Counted from the first letter of the stretch, positions 36,577-48,676 are shown. The stretch: DNA of 64,000 nucleotides from Symsagittifera roscoffensis (GCF_963678635.1 NC_087065.1:14886019-14950018), one strand, 5' to 3'. The notes: generated by a model not told the origin, from the letters alone. Numbers and translations: made by a program.

Positions 36577-36777
36577 CCTGGCCTTTTCGAGAGCAGCGGC
36601 TGCTTGTTTCTCTATTTCTTTCCTGTTTACTTCGTCAGTTTGGGGACTGCTCGTGATTGTACTGGTAATAGTCTTCGCATCGCCAGTTCCCTCTGAACCC
36701 GTACCCCCATTATGACTCCCCGCTTTCGGGTCAGCAGCTCCAGCCTTCCCATTCGAGCTGGAGTCCCCCTCCGAGCC
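36577..36777 (-). CDS. CACNB: CACNB exon 3
   Basis: A 201-bp, phase-0 exon; acceptor atctag, donor gtaaga. A Gly/Ser-rich variable part is followed by a helix EIEKQAAAALEKAR that runs directly into the SH3 start, as in other beta subunits. Confidence 0.9.
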
Positions 36778-37351
36778 CTAGATAGAACACAAAAATAGCT
36801 TTTAAAGAAATTAAGACCATTTCATATACTAGAAATATATTCAGTCATTCATTCAGCCGGAAACCTCATTCAAAACGATTGGTGGTAAATCATAACTGCA
36901 TACAAAAATTTTACGATTTTACACATTGTTGAAAATTTGGCTATACGGGTTGCCGAGTAAAAATTCAGCTTTTACTAAAAACGTGTTAAAGCGGTAGGCT
37001 AGCTAGGCAACTCTCTTAACAAAATTGATTAGATAAAAGCACAAGCAAACACACCACCCCACGCATGCTTTTTTCAAAGGGGAGTATAACTTGCATAATT
37101 CTCCAATAGTGAGCGATACTAGAAATATAATGCGAAAGACTTTGCCTCCCCACTTTTCAAGTCAAGTCAGCCTCTTTTATAAAGTACAAAATGACCAAAA
37201 ACTGCATGCATATCTTTCGTAATCAATAATTCAAGAGCGAGTCTCCGTTATGAGCGGGGCAGCTTGCATGTGGGTCCTGTATCTCAAACATATGATGTGG
37301 CCAAAAGATGTTCCAACGTGAAGCAACCCAATTAAGAGCCGAGTGACTTAC
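36778..37351. other. CACNB intron 2
   Basis: AT-rich intron, no feature recognised. Confidence 0.45.
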
Positions 37352-37405
37352 ATTAAGAAACTCTACAAATCTGCGCTCGTTGGATAAGTTAAACCAATCT
37401 TCTAT
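37352..37405 (-). CDS. CACNB: CACNB exon 2
   Basis: A 54-bp, phase-0 exon; acceptor tcctgtag, donor gtaagt. Encodes IEDWFNLSNERRFVEFLN. The N-terminal region of beta subunits is not conserved, so support comes from splice sites, phase and position. Confidence 0.7.
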
Positions 37406-37504
37406 CTACAGGAAAGGGTTTATTCGGTTAAATTCGGTGATTTCTCAAGACTTAACTCATTTATATAACTACTAGATGTGTCTTAGTACAATGAACTAAT
37501 TTAC

Positions 37505-37585
37505 CTTTTTCGGATCCACCGAGAGAATGTTAAGGGACATTTTGTCCTTATTTTTGCCCGCCACACTGAACTTAGTCGAAGGCAT
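37505..37585 (-). CDS. CACNB: CACNB exon 1 (start codon)
   Basis: Starts with ATG at 37585 and runs 27 codons to a donor (aaag/gtaa). Encodes MPSTKFSVAGKNKDKM then SLNILSVDPKK. Coding-like codon use and phase-0 junction with exon 2. Another potential first exon lies at 45.3 kb. Confidence 0.72.
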
Positions 37586-38574
37586 ATTTGATGAGTGATA
37601 CTCAAATACTCTTGAAGCAAAGCTATACTGCTGTGCTATGACTGTGAAGCTGGTAAACAAGTGAGTAAGGGTAAAAATGAAGTGCCGATGAAATGATGCT
37701 AGTGATGATATGTCAATAATGATAGGTGATAAGGGCGAAGCAGAACATGTCTATCCAACACATACGATGGGCTAATATGAAATGTGATAAAAAATTGGTG
37801 GAATGACCCTTCCTCGCCCAAAAAATAATCAAAGTATCGGAATAAAAAGGAAAACGTATTGACAGACAGCTTTGAGTAAATCAATTTGTTGCGTAGTATT
37901 TTGAATACAGTTACTTCACAACACGTGATTACTCTTCAAAAAAAGCACCGATAATAGTAAGTTTATTACATATTCTACTTTAATATAAACTAACATAAAT
38001 TATTAGTTTATGACAAGTTGAATTAACTAAGATACCATTGTTTCAGAAATATACAGAACCTTCCAAGAATTTGATTTTGAAAATTGAGGATTTATGTCAA
38101 GATCATATTTTGGAATGAGTTCTGGCGATAATAACAGACAAAATAAGGTTTCTTCTTTTCTCAACCTTAAGGCTATTTGTTGATATATCAACGAAATGCC
38201 AAAACACGACCCGGCTTACTGCCGGATTCAATATTGATAAAGGATTTTTATGGGTTCAAATTTTGTTACTCGAACTAGATTATATTGGTTCTAAGGTAAC
38301 GAATTCTTATGCGGTCAATATTTCCATGACAGCTTGACTCCATTTGGAAGACTTAGTCTTATTCTCAGTCTTTTGAAACGATAGAGCTAAATTAAAGAAA
38401 CTAAAATTAAAGTTTTATTTCATGGACATTTAATCTTCATATACTGGAGACTGTTAAATATATCATATTAGTGTCTCTGCCGTAATTAAATATATATTGT
38501 TACGGTCACCACAAGTAGTCTCAATGTCGATAAAGCTAGTCGGAATTTTATGTTTTCCAAACTCAATTTTACGG
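37586..38574. other. Upstream of CACNB exon 1, no gene seen
   Basis: AT-rich. If 37585 is a real start this holds a promoter, but I cannot point to a supported element. Confidence 0.35.
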
Positions 38575-38960
38575 AGGCTGATAACTATTTAAACATAGAA
38601 GACGGTTGGAAAAGAGGCAATGAACGCAAGGAAAGAAAAAATACCGACTTGATTATGAAAAACTTTTGAATTTGAGAATAATAAATAGATGGCCTTATCG
38701 CTCTTTTAATTTCTAGAACAATTTAGGGTTGGCACCTTTTCGATCAAATTAACCCAGTTTGAGAAAACTGGATTATTAGGTAAAGTTTTTGTTCAGCTGG
38801 AAAATCTACAAATTAAAATCCAATTACAAAACTAGAAGTCGATCACGTTTTTCTTGACCTTTCAACTTAACACTTTTGCTGTTCGATATTGGATTTTGCC
38901 TTACTTTTATCAGAAGAAATAAACTGAAATTACAAATCAAAACAAATCTCCTGACAATAC
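38575..38960 (+). repeat. Repeat C copy
   Basis: Family landmarks: gcaatgaacgcaaggaaag, aaaccgacttg-like line, ctagaagtcgatcacgtttt and gttcgatattgga. It lacks the TATA-containing end. Confidence 0.5.
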
Positions 38961-39479
38961 CGATACTAGCAGGAAACTGAAGTTATTGGAAAGACCGGAT
39001 ACCAACCGATACAAATTATTGTTTTGACCATTGAAAATGGGGAATTATGTTTTCAGGTGTTTTAATTTTTTTTGTTTTTTTTTCTGTTTTCTACGCAAAA
39101 TTAGATATCAGATAACCAACGAAAAGTGTCTAGTGAGATATTAAATTAAAGACATTTCCGTCGTGATTCGAACATTTGATGGCTTTGAAAAAAATTCTGT
39201 GTCGAGAAAAACTAGTCAAATTTCGACCAAATGAGGCAAGCGAGCAGGCTTGAAAAAGCTTATTTATGCTTAATTTAAGCGTAAAAACTTCAATTTTCTC
39301 GAGTAAGATAGTTTTTGTAATTTAATTTCGCCATTTTGGGATCAATTCTTCTGCAAAATTTCTGCAAAAAAAATGAAAACAAATTTGAAATTTTTTTGAT
39401 ATTTTTTTTGTTTTTCTTTTCTTTTTTTAATATAAAAACTGTTTTCCAATTTGCCTAATTTGTTATGAATGTCGAATAG
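38961..39479. other. Dispersed-repeat fragment and low-complexity T tracts
   Basis: 39030-39200 matches the fragments at 33685 and 45890 (ending cgtgattcgaac). 39395-39430 is a T-rich tract. Confidence 0.4.
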
Positions 39480-40110
39480 TCTGAAGTACTAAAAAAATCA
39501 TTTTTGTATTTTTAAGACTAAGACAATAACCGGCTATCCTTGTTTTTCTTGCATAAACATATTAATGACTTGCCCAGCCAATGTAAAGTACAAAGTTTTT
39601 CTCTTTGCAGATGATACCAGCATAAATGCAGTCAATTGTCAAATTGGGTCACTTAGGACCGATAAAAGTATCTGGCTAAATGCTGAAAATAAATGTTAAG
39701 ACTTGACAAAACTGTGCAGCTGGATCTAACTACCAACGTAAAATAACTACCAACATAAAATAGAACATCAAATGTTCATGAGTGATTCTTTGGGAAAACT
39801 GTAGGCACCCTGATTCACTCTTATCGATTAAATCACATTGATTTTGATCTTCCAAGACCAGTAGAGCAAGGCTGTGTGATTTGTAAAAGAGACCTTATAA
39901 ACGAAGAAAGCAATTGGATGATTGTTTTCAAAGCAACATAACTTCGAAACTTTTAACTTTTATAAAATATTGAAATTTGTTTTACCTCAGAGTGCTAGTC
40001 TTCATCCCGTAGAAATTCTTAAAAAATTATTTTCAACTCAAAATGCAAGTCGATTTAAAAGAAAATTAAAATTGTTTCTACTAAAACTGCTTCGAGTATA
40101 ACAAAAAAAT
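39480..40110 (+). pseudogene. LINE reverse transcriptase fragment
   Basis: Around 39530-39575 the translation reads FFLHKHINDLPSQCKV, the strand before the catalytic motif. After a frame change comes VFLFADDTSINA (about 39594-39630), with the catalytic Asp-Asp intact, then LTKLCSWI and a stop. Further on, at about 40050-40080, SRFKRKLKLFLL is typical of LINE C-terminal ends. Several stops and frame changes make it a remnant. It is distinct from the two LINE remnants at 7.4 and 12.3 kb. Confidence 0.7.
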
Positions 40111-40381
40111 TTAAGGCGTTCAATTCGATTCCGCGCAATGAAGCTTTCGAATTCTCTTTTGGAACAAAATCTTTTACCTCAGAAATTTCTTCATAAACAA
40201 AGATTAAAATAACGTTGAGTTATAAGGGTGTAAAGCTTTCCTATGTCTGTAACATGGAATTGTTGAAGTATACATTCGAGGAACAAATGTTTTTCATGAG
40301 CTTTTGAAATTCACTTCCAGTTCTCTGTAGGAGAATTGGAAATTTTTTGAATTTTTTCACCAATCGCTGCTGGAAAAGCTC
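40111..40381. other. Non-coding sequence before the tandem duplication
   Basis: AT-rich and possibly the tail of the LINE remnant. Nothing else seen. Confidence 0.35.
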
Positions 40382-43300
40382 AGTTGGGTGTCCTCTGTCC
40401 AAAAGCCTCAAACCAATTCTAAATGTAAAATTTGGCTATAGGAAGCTGTCACAGTTAGAAGAGGCAGCAATAAGAAAGTGAACAAGTTTAAGATCAAGGT
40501 GCCTTCTCTTGCTCTGCATTGATTCCGCTTCCACTTATTTGAATCGCAACTGTTTCACAAATCCACCAAATGCAACTAATGTTAAAATACAAGGAATTTG
40601 ATAACAAGAAATTTTGTGTTCAAAAACTTTTTATTCCTGGAGTGGTTTTTTGAAATAAACCTTTGAGACTTTGAAATACAATAAAATTTTACCTAGGAGC
40701 AGGGTTTTCAGAGCATCCCGGGTTTCAGACCATAAAATTCGAATATTGTTTGAAAACAGGTTGAATTTGATTTAAGCCTTGAGAAACAAAATCTTTTTTT
40801 TGGCGTGATGAGAGAACTATGCGAAACCGTAAATGATTGTTAGTAAATTGGTAGTAATCGATAACAGTTCTCTTCGAAAAACAAATAACCAATCAAAAAA
40901 CACCTAAAAAAATAAGTAGAAAAAAGATTTTGGAATAATGTTTTTTTTTGCAGAATAAATTTTAATTTTTACCACAGAGCACCATTAATAAAAATATGGA
41001 AGCGCGGCGAAGGAGTAGACCAAAAACTTACAAGATTTCAAAAATTGCACCCAACCGCCTTGTATTAAGATTGTGTATAAAAAAAAAGTTTTTAGGCCCC
41101 GTCTGTATAAAGATCGAATTTCAAAAATTTTACCAACGAGCACCTTCCTAGTAGTAATGAGGAACACATGGAAGAACGTTGGATGAGTAGACTAAAAACT
41201 TGTAGAGATCTCAAAAATTGTACCAATCCATCATGTATTATGATAAGGTATAAAATTTTTCTGCCAAATTAGAGGCAGAAAACTCATGTAGGAAGAAAAA
41301 CACAGGATAATCGAAGCGTTCAACACGCTCCAAAGCAAGCAAGTACATCTTGCTTGCTTAGCTGCTTTCTTTCTTGAAATCTGTTACAAAACGGTAAAAA
41401 ACTATTTAATGTTAAATAGTTGGAAAAGAAGGCCAAGATTCCTGAGACAAGAGCACAGTTAAACAAGAGGCCTCAATTAACAACAAACTGAAAAAAAAAC
41501 ACTTTTGTTCACCATCACTTGAAGGAAAAGCACAACGAACGATGAGAAACACGACAGCGATGTTGAATAATATTAAGTAGCTGTAAAAAAACTGTGAAAA
41601 GAAAAATCACTTATCAAACACGAGTCCTTGCCGCGCAAGTTTTCTTACAGTTGATGACTGAATCTGATTTGATACCATAAACAATCATTAAAACTTGATC
41701 TCCCTGACTGTAACTTACAGGCTAATCGATTATTCCCGTTAACACAGTAAAAAGAGTTAAAACCAGTTTTTCCAGTTAAAACCAGTTTTTATCTGAATTA
41801 GTGTATATGTTTTAAGCACCCGGAAAAATTTCTTCGGAAAAAACTCAATCATTCATTTATTCGAATATGTAGACCATTGCTGTTTATTAATACCAATCAA
41901 TGACAAAGTTGGGTGTCCTCTGTCCAAAAGCCTCAAACCAATTCTAAATGTAAAATTTGGCTATAGGAAGCTGTCACAGTTAGAAGAGGCAGCAATAAGA
42001 AAGTGAACAAGTTTAAGATCAAGAAACCGGATTAAGGTGCCTTCTCTTGCTCTGCATTGATTCCGCTTCCACTTATTTGAATTGCAACTGTTTCACAAAT
42101 CCACCAAATGCAACTAATGTTAAAATACAAGGAATTTGATAACAAGAAATTTTGTGTTCAAAACTTTTTATTCCTGGAGTGGTTTTTTGAAATAAACCTT
42201 TGAGACTTTGAAATACAATAAAATTTTACCTTGGAGCAGGGTTTTCAGAGCATCCCGGGTTTCAGACCATAAAATTCGAATATTGTTTGAAAACAGGTTG
42301 AATTTGATTTAAGTCTTGAGAAACAAGATCTCTTTTTTTTTGGCGTGATGAGAGAACTATGCGAAGCCGTAAATGATTGTTAGTAAATTGGTAGTAATCG
42401 ATAACAGTTCTCTTCGAAAAACAAATAACCAATCAAAAAACACCTAAAAAAATAAGTAGAAAAAAGATTTTGGAATAATGTTTTTTTTTTGCAGAATAAA
42501 TTTTAATTTTTACCACAGAGTACCTTCCTAGCACCATTAATAAAAATATGGAAGCGCGGCGAAGGAGTAGACCAAAAACTTACAAGATTTCAAAAAATGC
42601 ACCCAACCGCCTTGTATTAAGATTGTGTATTAAAAAAAAGTTTTTAGGCCCCGTCTGTATAAAGCTCGAATTTCAAAAATTTTACCAACGAGCACCTTCC
42701 TAGAAGTAATGACGAACACATGGAAGAACGGTGGATGAGTAGACTAAAAACTTGTAGAGATCTCAAAAATTGTACCAATCCATCATGTATTATGATAAGG
42801 TATAAAATTTTTCTGCCAAATTAGAGGCAGAAAACTCATGTAGGAAGAAAAACACAGGATAATCGAAGCGTTCAACACGCTCCAAAGCAAGCAAGTACAT
42901 CTTGCTTGCTTAGCTGCTTTCTTTCTTGAAATCTGTTACAAAACGGTTAAAAAACTATTTAGTGTTAAATAGTTGGAAAAGAAGGCCAAGATTCCTGAGA
43001 CAAGAGCACAGTTAAACAAGAGGCCTCAATTAACAACAAACTGAAAAAAAAACACTTTTGTTCACCATCACTTGAAGGAAAAGCACAACGAACGATGAGA
43101 AACACGACAGCGATGTTGAATAATATTAAGTAGCTGTAACAAAACTGTGAAAAGGAAAATCAGTTATCAAACACGAGTCCTTGCCGCGCAAGTTTTCTTA
43201 CAGCTGATGACTGAATCTGATTTTGATACCATAAACAATCATTAAAACTTGGTCTCCCTGACTGTAACTTACAGGCTAATCGATTATTCCCGTTAAGACA

Positions 43301-43459
43301 GTAAAAAGAGTTAAAACCTGTTTTTCCAGTTAAAACCAGTTTTTATCTGAATTAGTGTATATGTTTTAAGCACCCGGAAAAATTTCTTCGGAAAAAACTC
43401 AATCATTCATTTATTCGAATATGTAGACCATTGCTGTTTATTAATACCAATCAATGACA
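40382..43459. repeat. 1.5-kb tandem duplication
   Basis: Copy 1 (40382-41906) and copy 2 (41907-43459) are head to tail and nearly identical over their whole length. Differences are scattered substitutions and two small insertions in copy 2 (aaaccggatta near 42022; taccttcctag near 42520). Both begin agttgggtgtcctctgtcc and end ttaataccaatcaatgaca. No coding region is recognisable inside. Each copy has a small palindrome (agcaagcaagtacatcttgc). Confidence 0.93.
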
Positions 43460-43624
43460 GCTTAATACGATCTAAAAATCAAACAAATAAATATCGCTTA
43501 ATAAGTTCTTCCGATCATGATCATCATTCCTCCGAACAAAAAGATACAATCCAGAAGATTAGAACTGATTCTAATATCCTTTAATGGAAGACAAGCCTAA
43601 ACCGCTCGAAATGAGTGTAAGTAT

Positions 43625-44690
43625 AAGAAACAAACCTAGCCAACAGACAATGAACATGACAATGGAAAAAAAATGCAATGAACGCAATTAAAGCAGAAAA
43701 AATTAACTTAATTTTTCAAAATTTCAAATTTCCAAAAAAATGAATGCCCGAGATAAAAAAAATAAGTTCTTTGAATTTCGAGAATATCTTATGATTGACC
43801 CCTTTTTAAAAGAAATCCACCCAGTTTAGGGAAAAGTTGGGTCAATACGAAAAATTCGCAGGGAAAGCTGAATTTAAATTCTACTTCCGAAATTAGAAGT
43901 CGATCACGTTTTTCGTGACCTTTATACTTTTGCGTTCGAAAGTGCAACTTGCTTTCCTTTTAGCAATGGAAATGAACTGAACTTAAAATAAAATCAAACC
44001 GCGATAGCACCTGAACAAATTTTACACAGAATCTGCGCTTCGCAAGCACTTGCGAGAAGACGACCAAAAAGCAGCTCTATCAAAAAAATAAGAAAAAGTA
44101 GAAATAAGCTTCGAATTAGCAAAATCTCGGCTACATGTTGAATTCGAATCTGCGACCTGGCAAATTTGAGTCTCACACACTAACCACTCAGCCACAGATG
44201 CTTAAAATCCCCAAAAACTAGCCACCAATATCGCAGCTACATATGATAAAAAAAATTGCAAATTCGATGCAGCAGCAACAAATACAAAAAGACAAACTTG
44301 CATTTAATAAATTGGAAAGCAATAAGCCAAATTATGATTAAATTATGCATTTAAAAAAAAGTTGCGAGATACATTGAGTAGGAAAATTTTTGAAATCGAG
44401 CTTTTTATCGTTGTACTGCTGTTTGAAACAACTTTTTTCGGTTCATTTGCTGAATTAAAAATGCATTTTTACTAGTCAAATGTCAAAGCACATGATATTA
44501 TACTGCTATAGCAGCCTACCGATTCAAAAGTGCCACCAAAAGTAGCACTTTTATTTGCGATTTAGGTTGGAAAACAAACAAAGTTCGTACTAACTCAATT
44601 TGCTTCGCAAGTGTAAAGACTTCTGAAAAAAAAAATCATCGCGACCTATTTAAGAGTCTGAACTAGGTTCATCGACTCTTAAAACATTAC
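43625..44690 (+). repeat. Repeat C copy interrupted by repeat A
   Basis: Repeat C runs from about 43637 (agccaacagacaatgaac) to about 44021 (cacctgaacaaatttta). It resumes at about 44610 with aagacttctgaaaa and the TATA-like gcgacctatttaagagtctg. The intervening block is repeat A in the opposite orientation. Confidence 0.65.
44022..44609 (-). repeat. Complete repeat A copy (about 588 bp)
   Basis: Because it sits inside repeat C, both ends are defined: cacagaatctgcgcttcgca on one side and aatttgcttcgcaagtgta on the other. The tRNA-like module is at 44133-44201 on the minus strand (A box ggctgagtggtta, B box agattcgaattc). About 110 bp lie downstream of it and about 400 bp upstream, so the promoter is internal to the unit. 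Confidence 0.7.
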
Positions 44691-45314
44691 TCTTGATAGT
44701 CAGTATTATGTAACCGAAGGGCAAGCAAAACCCCAAAACTTTAAAATGGAATAACACACTCAATGAAATGATACACACTGGAAATTCACCTCTCCGTTTG
44801 ATCTTCATCTTACCCCAGAATGCTGGCTCTTGAAACTTTCTATTTTTGATATTGTATCCATTATCAATTAGAAGCTTGAATAAAAAATCCGATATCTAAT
44901 TTGGCTAATTGAATCAAAGCTCAAAAAAACTGTACAGAATACTAGATTTTTTTCCATTTTCTTAACTATACTCGGCTTCCAGAAAAGTACATCTGGAAAA
45001 AAATATATCCAAAAAATATTTCCAAAACAAAAATCACAGTAAAACAGAGGTATTCTTGAGATAAACACCATGAAAATCCTTACTTTCGATAAAAAAAAAA
45101 CTGCACTTTGCGTGATTTCAGTTATAGACGTGTATCTGTGTTTGAAATACTGAAACCCCCTTTGTCATTCACGCCCGGTTTGATAAACTTTAATATTCAA
45201 TAAATTGATTTGGAACATTTATACTTGCTATCGCTATAATTTTGTCGCTTCTCTGAAGTTAGAAACAAATCTCTGAACCTGAATAAAATTATGGACTTGA
45301 TGATGCTGTCTAAC
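44691..45314. other. No gene seen
   Basis: AT-rich sequence between repeat C and the candidate exon at 45315. Confidence 0.4.
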
Positions 45315-45428
45315 CTTTGTGAAATCTGATAGTCTGTAATCAGAGGGGAGCTTCGCAGTCTGGCCAATATTATTCCCAGCAGCTATTCCCGCGGCCGAAG
45401 TCTTCTGTGCACTTTTGGACTTGGGCAT
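45315..45428 (-). CDS. Candidate alternative first exon, possibly of CACNB
   Basis: An ATG at 45428 opens 38 codons with coding-like composition (MPKSKSAQKTSAAGIAAGNN, then KLPSDYRLSDFTK) and reaches aaag/gttaga, a weak donor, in phase 0. That phase would join CACNB exon 2 at 37405 in frame. Distal alternative first exons are usual in beta subunit genes. The frame stays open to 45234, so the exon end is uncertain. It could instead start an unrelated gene. Confidence 0.4.
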
Positions 45429-46404
45429 TCGAAATTGTGATTGTACTACTGCTTTTTAACTCCACGTTTTACTCTTGGTTGATTTCATTGAGTCATTCTG
45501 GAAAAAAATCAACAAATTTAAAAACATTAAAAGCAAAATTTCAACTGAAAGGTGCGCATAAAAATCACGGACTTAAATCCAGTTCAGAAATGAAACAAGA
45601 ATATCCGGTTGCTGTTTAAGTACCGCAGAAGGTTCCGATGACATCATTATTTTGAAATCTTTTTGCAATACAACGCAGGCAGAGCATTGCAAGCTAGCGA
45701 ATAGAAAATGAGACAGAATAACGGAATCGAGAAATTTTGACAAAGACGATGAAACATAAGCAGAAACCATTTAAACGTAAAAACAAATTACAAAAAAAAC
45801 TTACTCAAAATCCGAGTTAGTAAATTGACGAAATAACAGGAGGACAGTCAATGAATTCTGCAAATAGAAAAAAATATGTATGCTTCGGAATTGTTCCGAC
45901 CATTGAAATAGGGAGGAATTTTGTCTTCGGGCTAACTTAAGTATTTTTTTCCATAAAAATCAGGTACCACAAATAATCATCGCAATGGGTTGAGTGATAT
46001 TTCAGATCAAAACCCTTTCAACCGTGATTCGAACGACAATAATTTTTTTACTAGAAGTTAATCAAGTGTCGCGAAATAACGGTTTTAAAATTTGAGTTTT
46101 TGTCCAGTTTTCAGGAACTGAAGTAACGTTCGTTATATAAAAAAATTGGCAAATTAGGCTAGAGAAGCTTGATTGACTAAATGAAAACTATTTTGGAAGC
46201 AACAATTAGCGCTTTCTTGGCAGAAAAAAATCCAAAAAAATTAAGTTATTGTGCAAATAAACAGAAAAAAAAACTTTTTTTTTTCATTTTTTTGTTATCC
46301 ATATTTTTAGACTGTTGTCGATTACGCCTAATTCACTAACCGAGATTGTATAGTTCTCTCATCGCACAAAAACTGACATAACAAAAAACGAAACTAACAT
46401 GAAG
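45429..46404. other. No gene seen; dispersed-repeat fragment
   Basis: 45890-46060 carries the fragment family also seen at 33685 and 39030 (ttccgaccattgaaatagggaggaa-like start, cgtgattcgaac end). Confidence 0.4.
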
Positions 46405-46880
46405 AACAGAGCCAACTGACAGTTGAAAAGAGTAATGAACACAAGGAAACTGGAAAAAAAATCGACTTGTTTAGTCAAAAATCGTCAATTCTGAATTTCG
46501 AAGAAAAAAATAGATGGCTTTAGAGCTCTTCGAATTTGTACAACAGTTAATGATGGACACTTTTTTGTTAAAAAAAAGACCCAATTTCAGAAAACTGGAT
46601 CAAAAAGAAAAGTTTTTATTTCGCTGGGAAATTTCCATTTTCGAAACTAGAAGTCGATCACCTTTTTCGCGAACTTACAATTTTGCTGTTCAATAGTGGA
46701 GTTTGCCTTCCTTTTAACAATAGAAATGCACTGAACTTGAAAAGAAATTACTAGTCAAACCGCGAAAAATTAAAATTGAGAGTGAACAAATTTTAAGACT
46801 TTTTCCTGCAAAAAAAAACAATAAAAAAAATTAGGAAGACCTATATAAGAGTACTCACTACGTTCATTACTATTTTAAAA
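46405..46880 (+). repeat. Repeat C copy, near complete
   Basis: Landmarks in order: gccaactgacagttgaaaag, gaaaaaaaatcgacttgttt, actagaagtcgatcaccttt, gagagtgaacaaattttaag, and the TATA-like gacctatataagagtactc. Confidence 0.6.
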
Positions 46881-47399
46881 AATCTTTGCAGTTCCTTTAA
46901 GAAAGTCGCCGGACCATTCTACGCTACTTGCACAACAACTGGTTATCATGGTTAAGTTTTCTAAAGGTATTGTTGATTTTCCAGCTTGTGATTGACAAAA
47001 CTTAGAGTTTCCAAAAAAAACTATTCAAACTGCTCCAGCCTTTGTTTCAGACTATTAGCAGATTATCAAAAGCAAAAGTTTTTAATTTAGGCTCCAAAGC
47101 TGATTATAACAATGCGTAAGAAATCCGTTTGATAAGTGATTTTTTACCCTTCCGATTACTGGCAAAAACACGGATTTTGGTGAGTGCTTTTTCTCGTTGG
47201 AAATTTTGTTCAAAATAGGTTTCCATCCGGATCCCCTTGCCACTTTGTTATTTCGGCCAACGATAGCGAGAGGCAGAATTTGGATAATTTTTCTACGCAA
47301 AATCAGGTAAATAAACTTCAGAGGGGGTCGAATGATACTCTTTTGCAAAATATCAAGATCGTGTCAATTATTCGTCAACCATCTGTGATATTGGTCTGA
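46881..47399. other. No gene seen
   Basis: Open frames at 47082-47348 and 47184-47399 overlap on opposite strands and neither has a domain or splice context. Confidence 0.35.
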
Positions 47400-47720
47400 A
47401 TAGAATTATGGCTAATCAAAAATAAAATTATGGCCTTAAATCTCTTTATTCCGCTGGGAAATCTGAAAATTGAATTAAAAACTATAACTTGATCATGCTT
47501 TTCACGCTATTTCCTATTTCATAATTGGAGAGCGAACTTTGCCAACCATATAGGAAACTAACTTGAATTGAACTCAAAAAGTTCGCATATACCTAAGGGC
47601 ATTCATAAATGCATAAATTTGTACGAATACACTTCTGAAGCATTTCTTGACTTTTTATGAAAAAAAACTCTAACATCCCGACCTATCTAAGAGTCTGAGC
47701 ATGTTCATCGGCTCATAAAA
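47400..47720 (+). repeat. Diverged repeat C copy
   Basis: Contains attccgctgggaaatctgaa, gaacttgaaa-like line and cgacctatctaagagtctga at about 47680-47700. Confidence 0.5.
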
Positions 47721-48529
47721 AATCTGTACCCAAAAACATAGCAGTTTCTCTGCTAAAATATGGGATCAACCGCTGATCTAGGTGAGCCTCCTGCCACCTG
47801 TTCTTTCAATTGACATGAATATCACACTTGGCAGGGTAGTTCTCAAAAAACTTGAAAAGTTTCCAAAAACCGGCTTTTTCGCAAAAAAAAACGATTCTAT
47901 CCGTTTGTGCAAGGAGATTTTTCAATTGAACTACTAAACTATGAAACGGCAGGCTAATTTTTAATTAGAGCATATTTGCTTCTGCGGGGAAGATTCCCAG
48001 AACCTGTCTTATCAATTACACACGTAGCCTCGGAGCCACTAATGCAGGAAACATTCCCTTGCCCTGTTTTTTGTTCCAATTTCAGATTTGGCAGGTTAGC
48101 TTTTGAGAGACAAGAACATCCAAAGAACATAACAATCTTTCCATAAAAACTGAGCTGTCACCGTTTCTGCAGGAGAACTTCTAGGTCACAAAAAAGAAAC
48201 AAACTTGATTTTTTTGAATGAATACAATTTTTTTCTTCAAAAAAAGCGCACCGGTTTTTGCAGCGAAGCCCACAACTTTTTATTTTGATTGAACCATTAA
48301 CCTGGCAGGGTAATTTTCCAGAAAAAAAAAACGAAAAATTTCAGAAGCAGTCAAAAGTTCACAAATTTGACGTTTCCGAAGGCTGGTTCTTTTTTTAACA
48401 AAAAAGGGCGTAGCCGTTGACTGAAACTTGACATTTTCAGAGAACAGATATAAATAGTCAAGCGAGATATCATACACGTTTGAATTTCATCAAACTCTAG
48501 GAAAAAAGTAATCAAACCATACAAAACAC
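47721..48529. other. Intergenic sequence with a loose local repeat
   Basis: The pattern cctggcagggtaattttc or ttggcagggtagttctc with a following aaaaacgaa line recurs at about 47830, 48085 and 48300, so an old local repeat is likely. No gene. Confidence 0.4.
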
Positions 48530-48535
48530 TTTATT
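48530..48535 (-). terminator. RTTN: Polyadenylation signal AATAAA of rotatin
   Basis: AATAAA on the minus strand about 140 bases beyond the rotatin stop codon, followed by a T/G-rich stretch (gtgttttgtatggtttg). Position and context fit a genuine 3' end. Confidence 0.65.
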
Positions 48536-48676
48536 TTGGATTATTATTTGGTAATTGAACTAAAAACGGAACTCAAGTTATTTACAAATTAACATATATA
48601 CACATCAATCACATCACGCAACAAAAACCAGGTAAGGGAATTGATGACAAAAACTGAAGGTTTGTGTTGGTATGAT

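Noticed and set aside
44022-44609. Helitron interpretation of repeat A (hairpin gcgaagc-gca-gcttcgc near one end).
   Set aside because: No CTRR end follows the hairpin and no TC start between A and T hosts is evident; inverted gcgaagc-type ends fit poorly with a Helitron.
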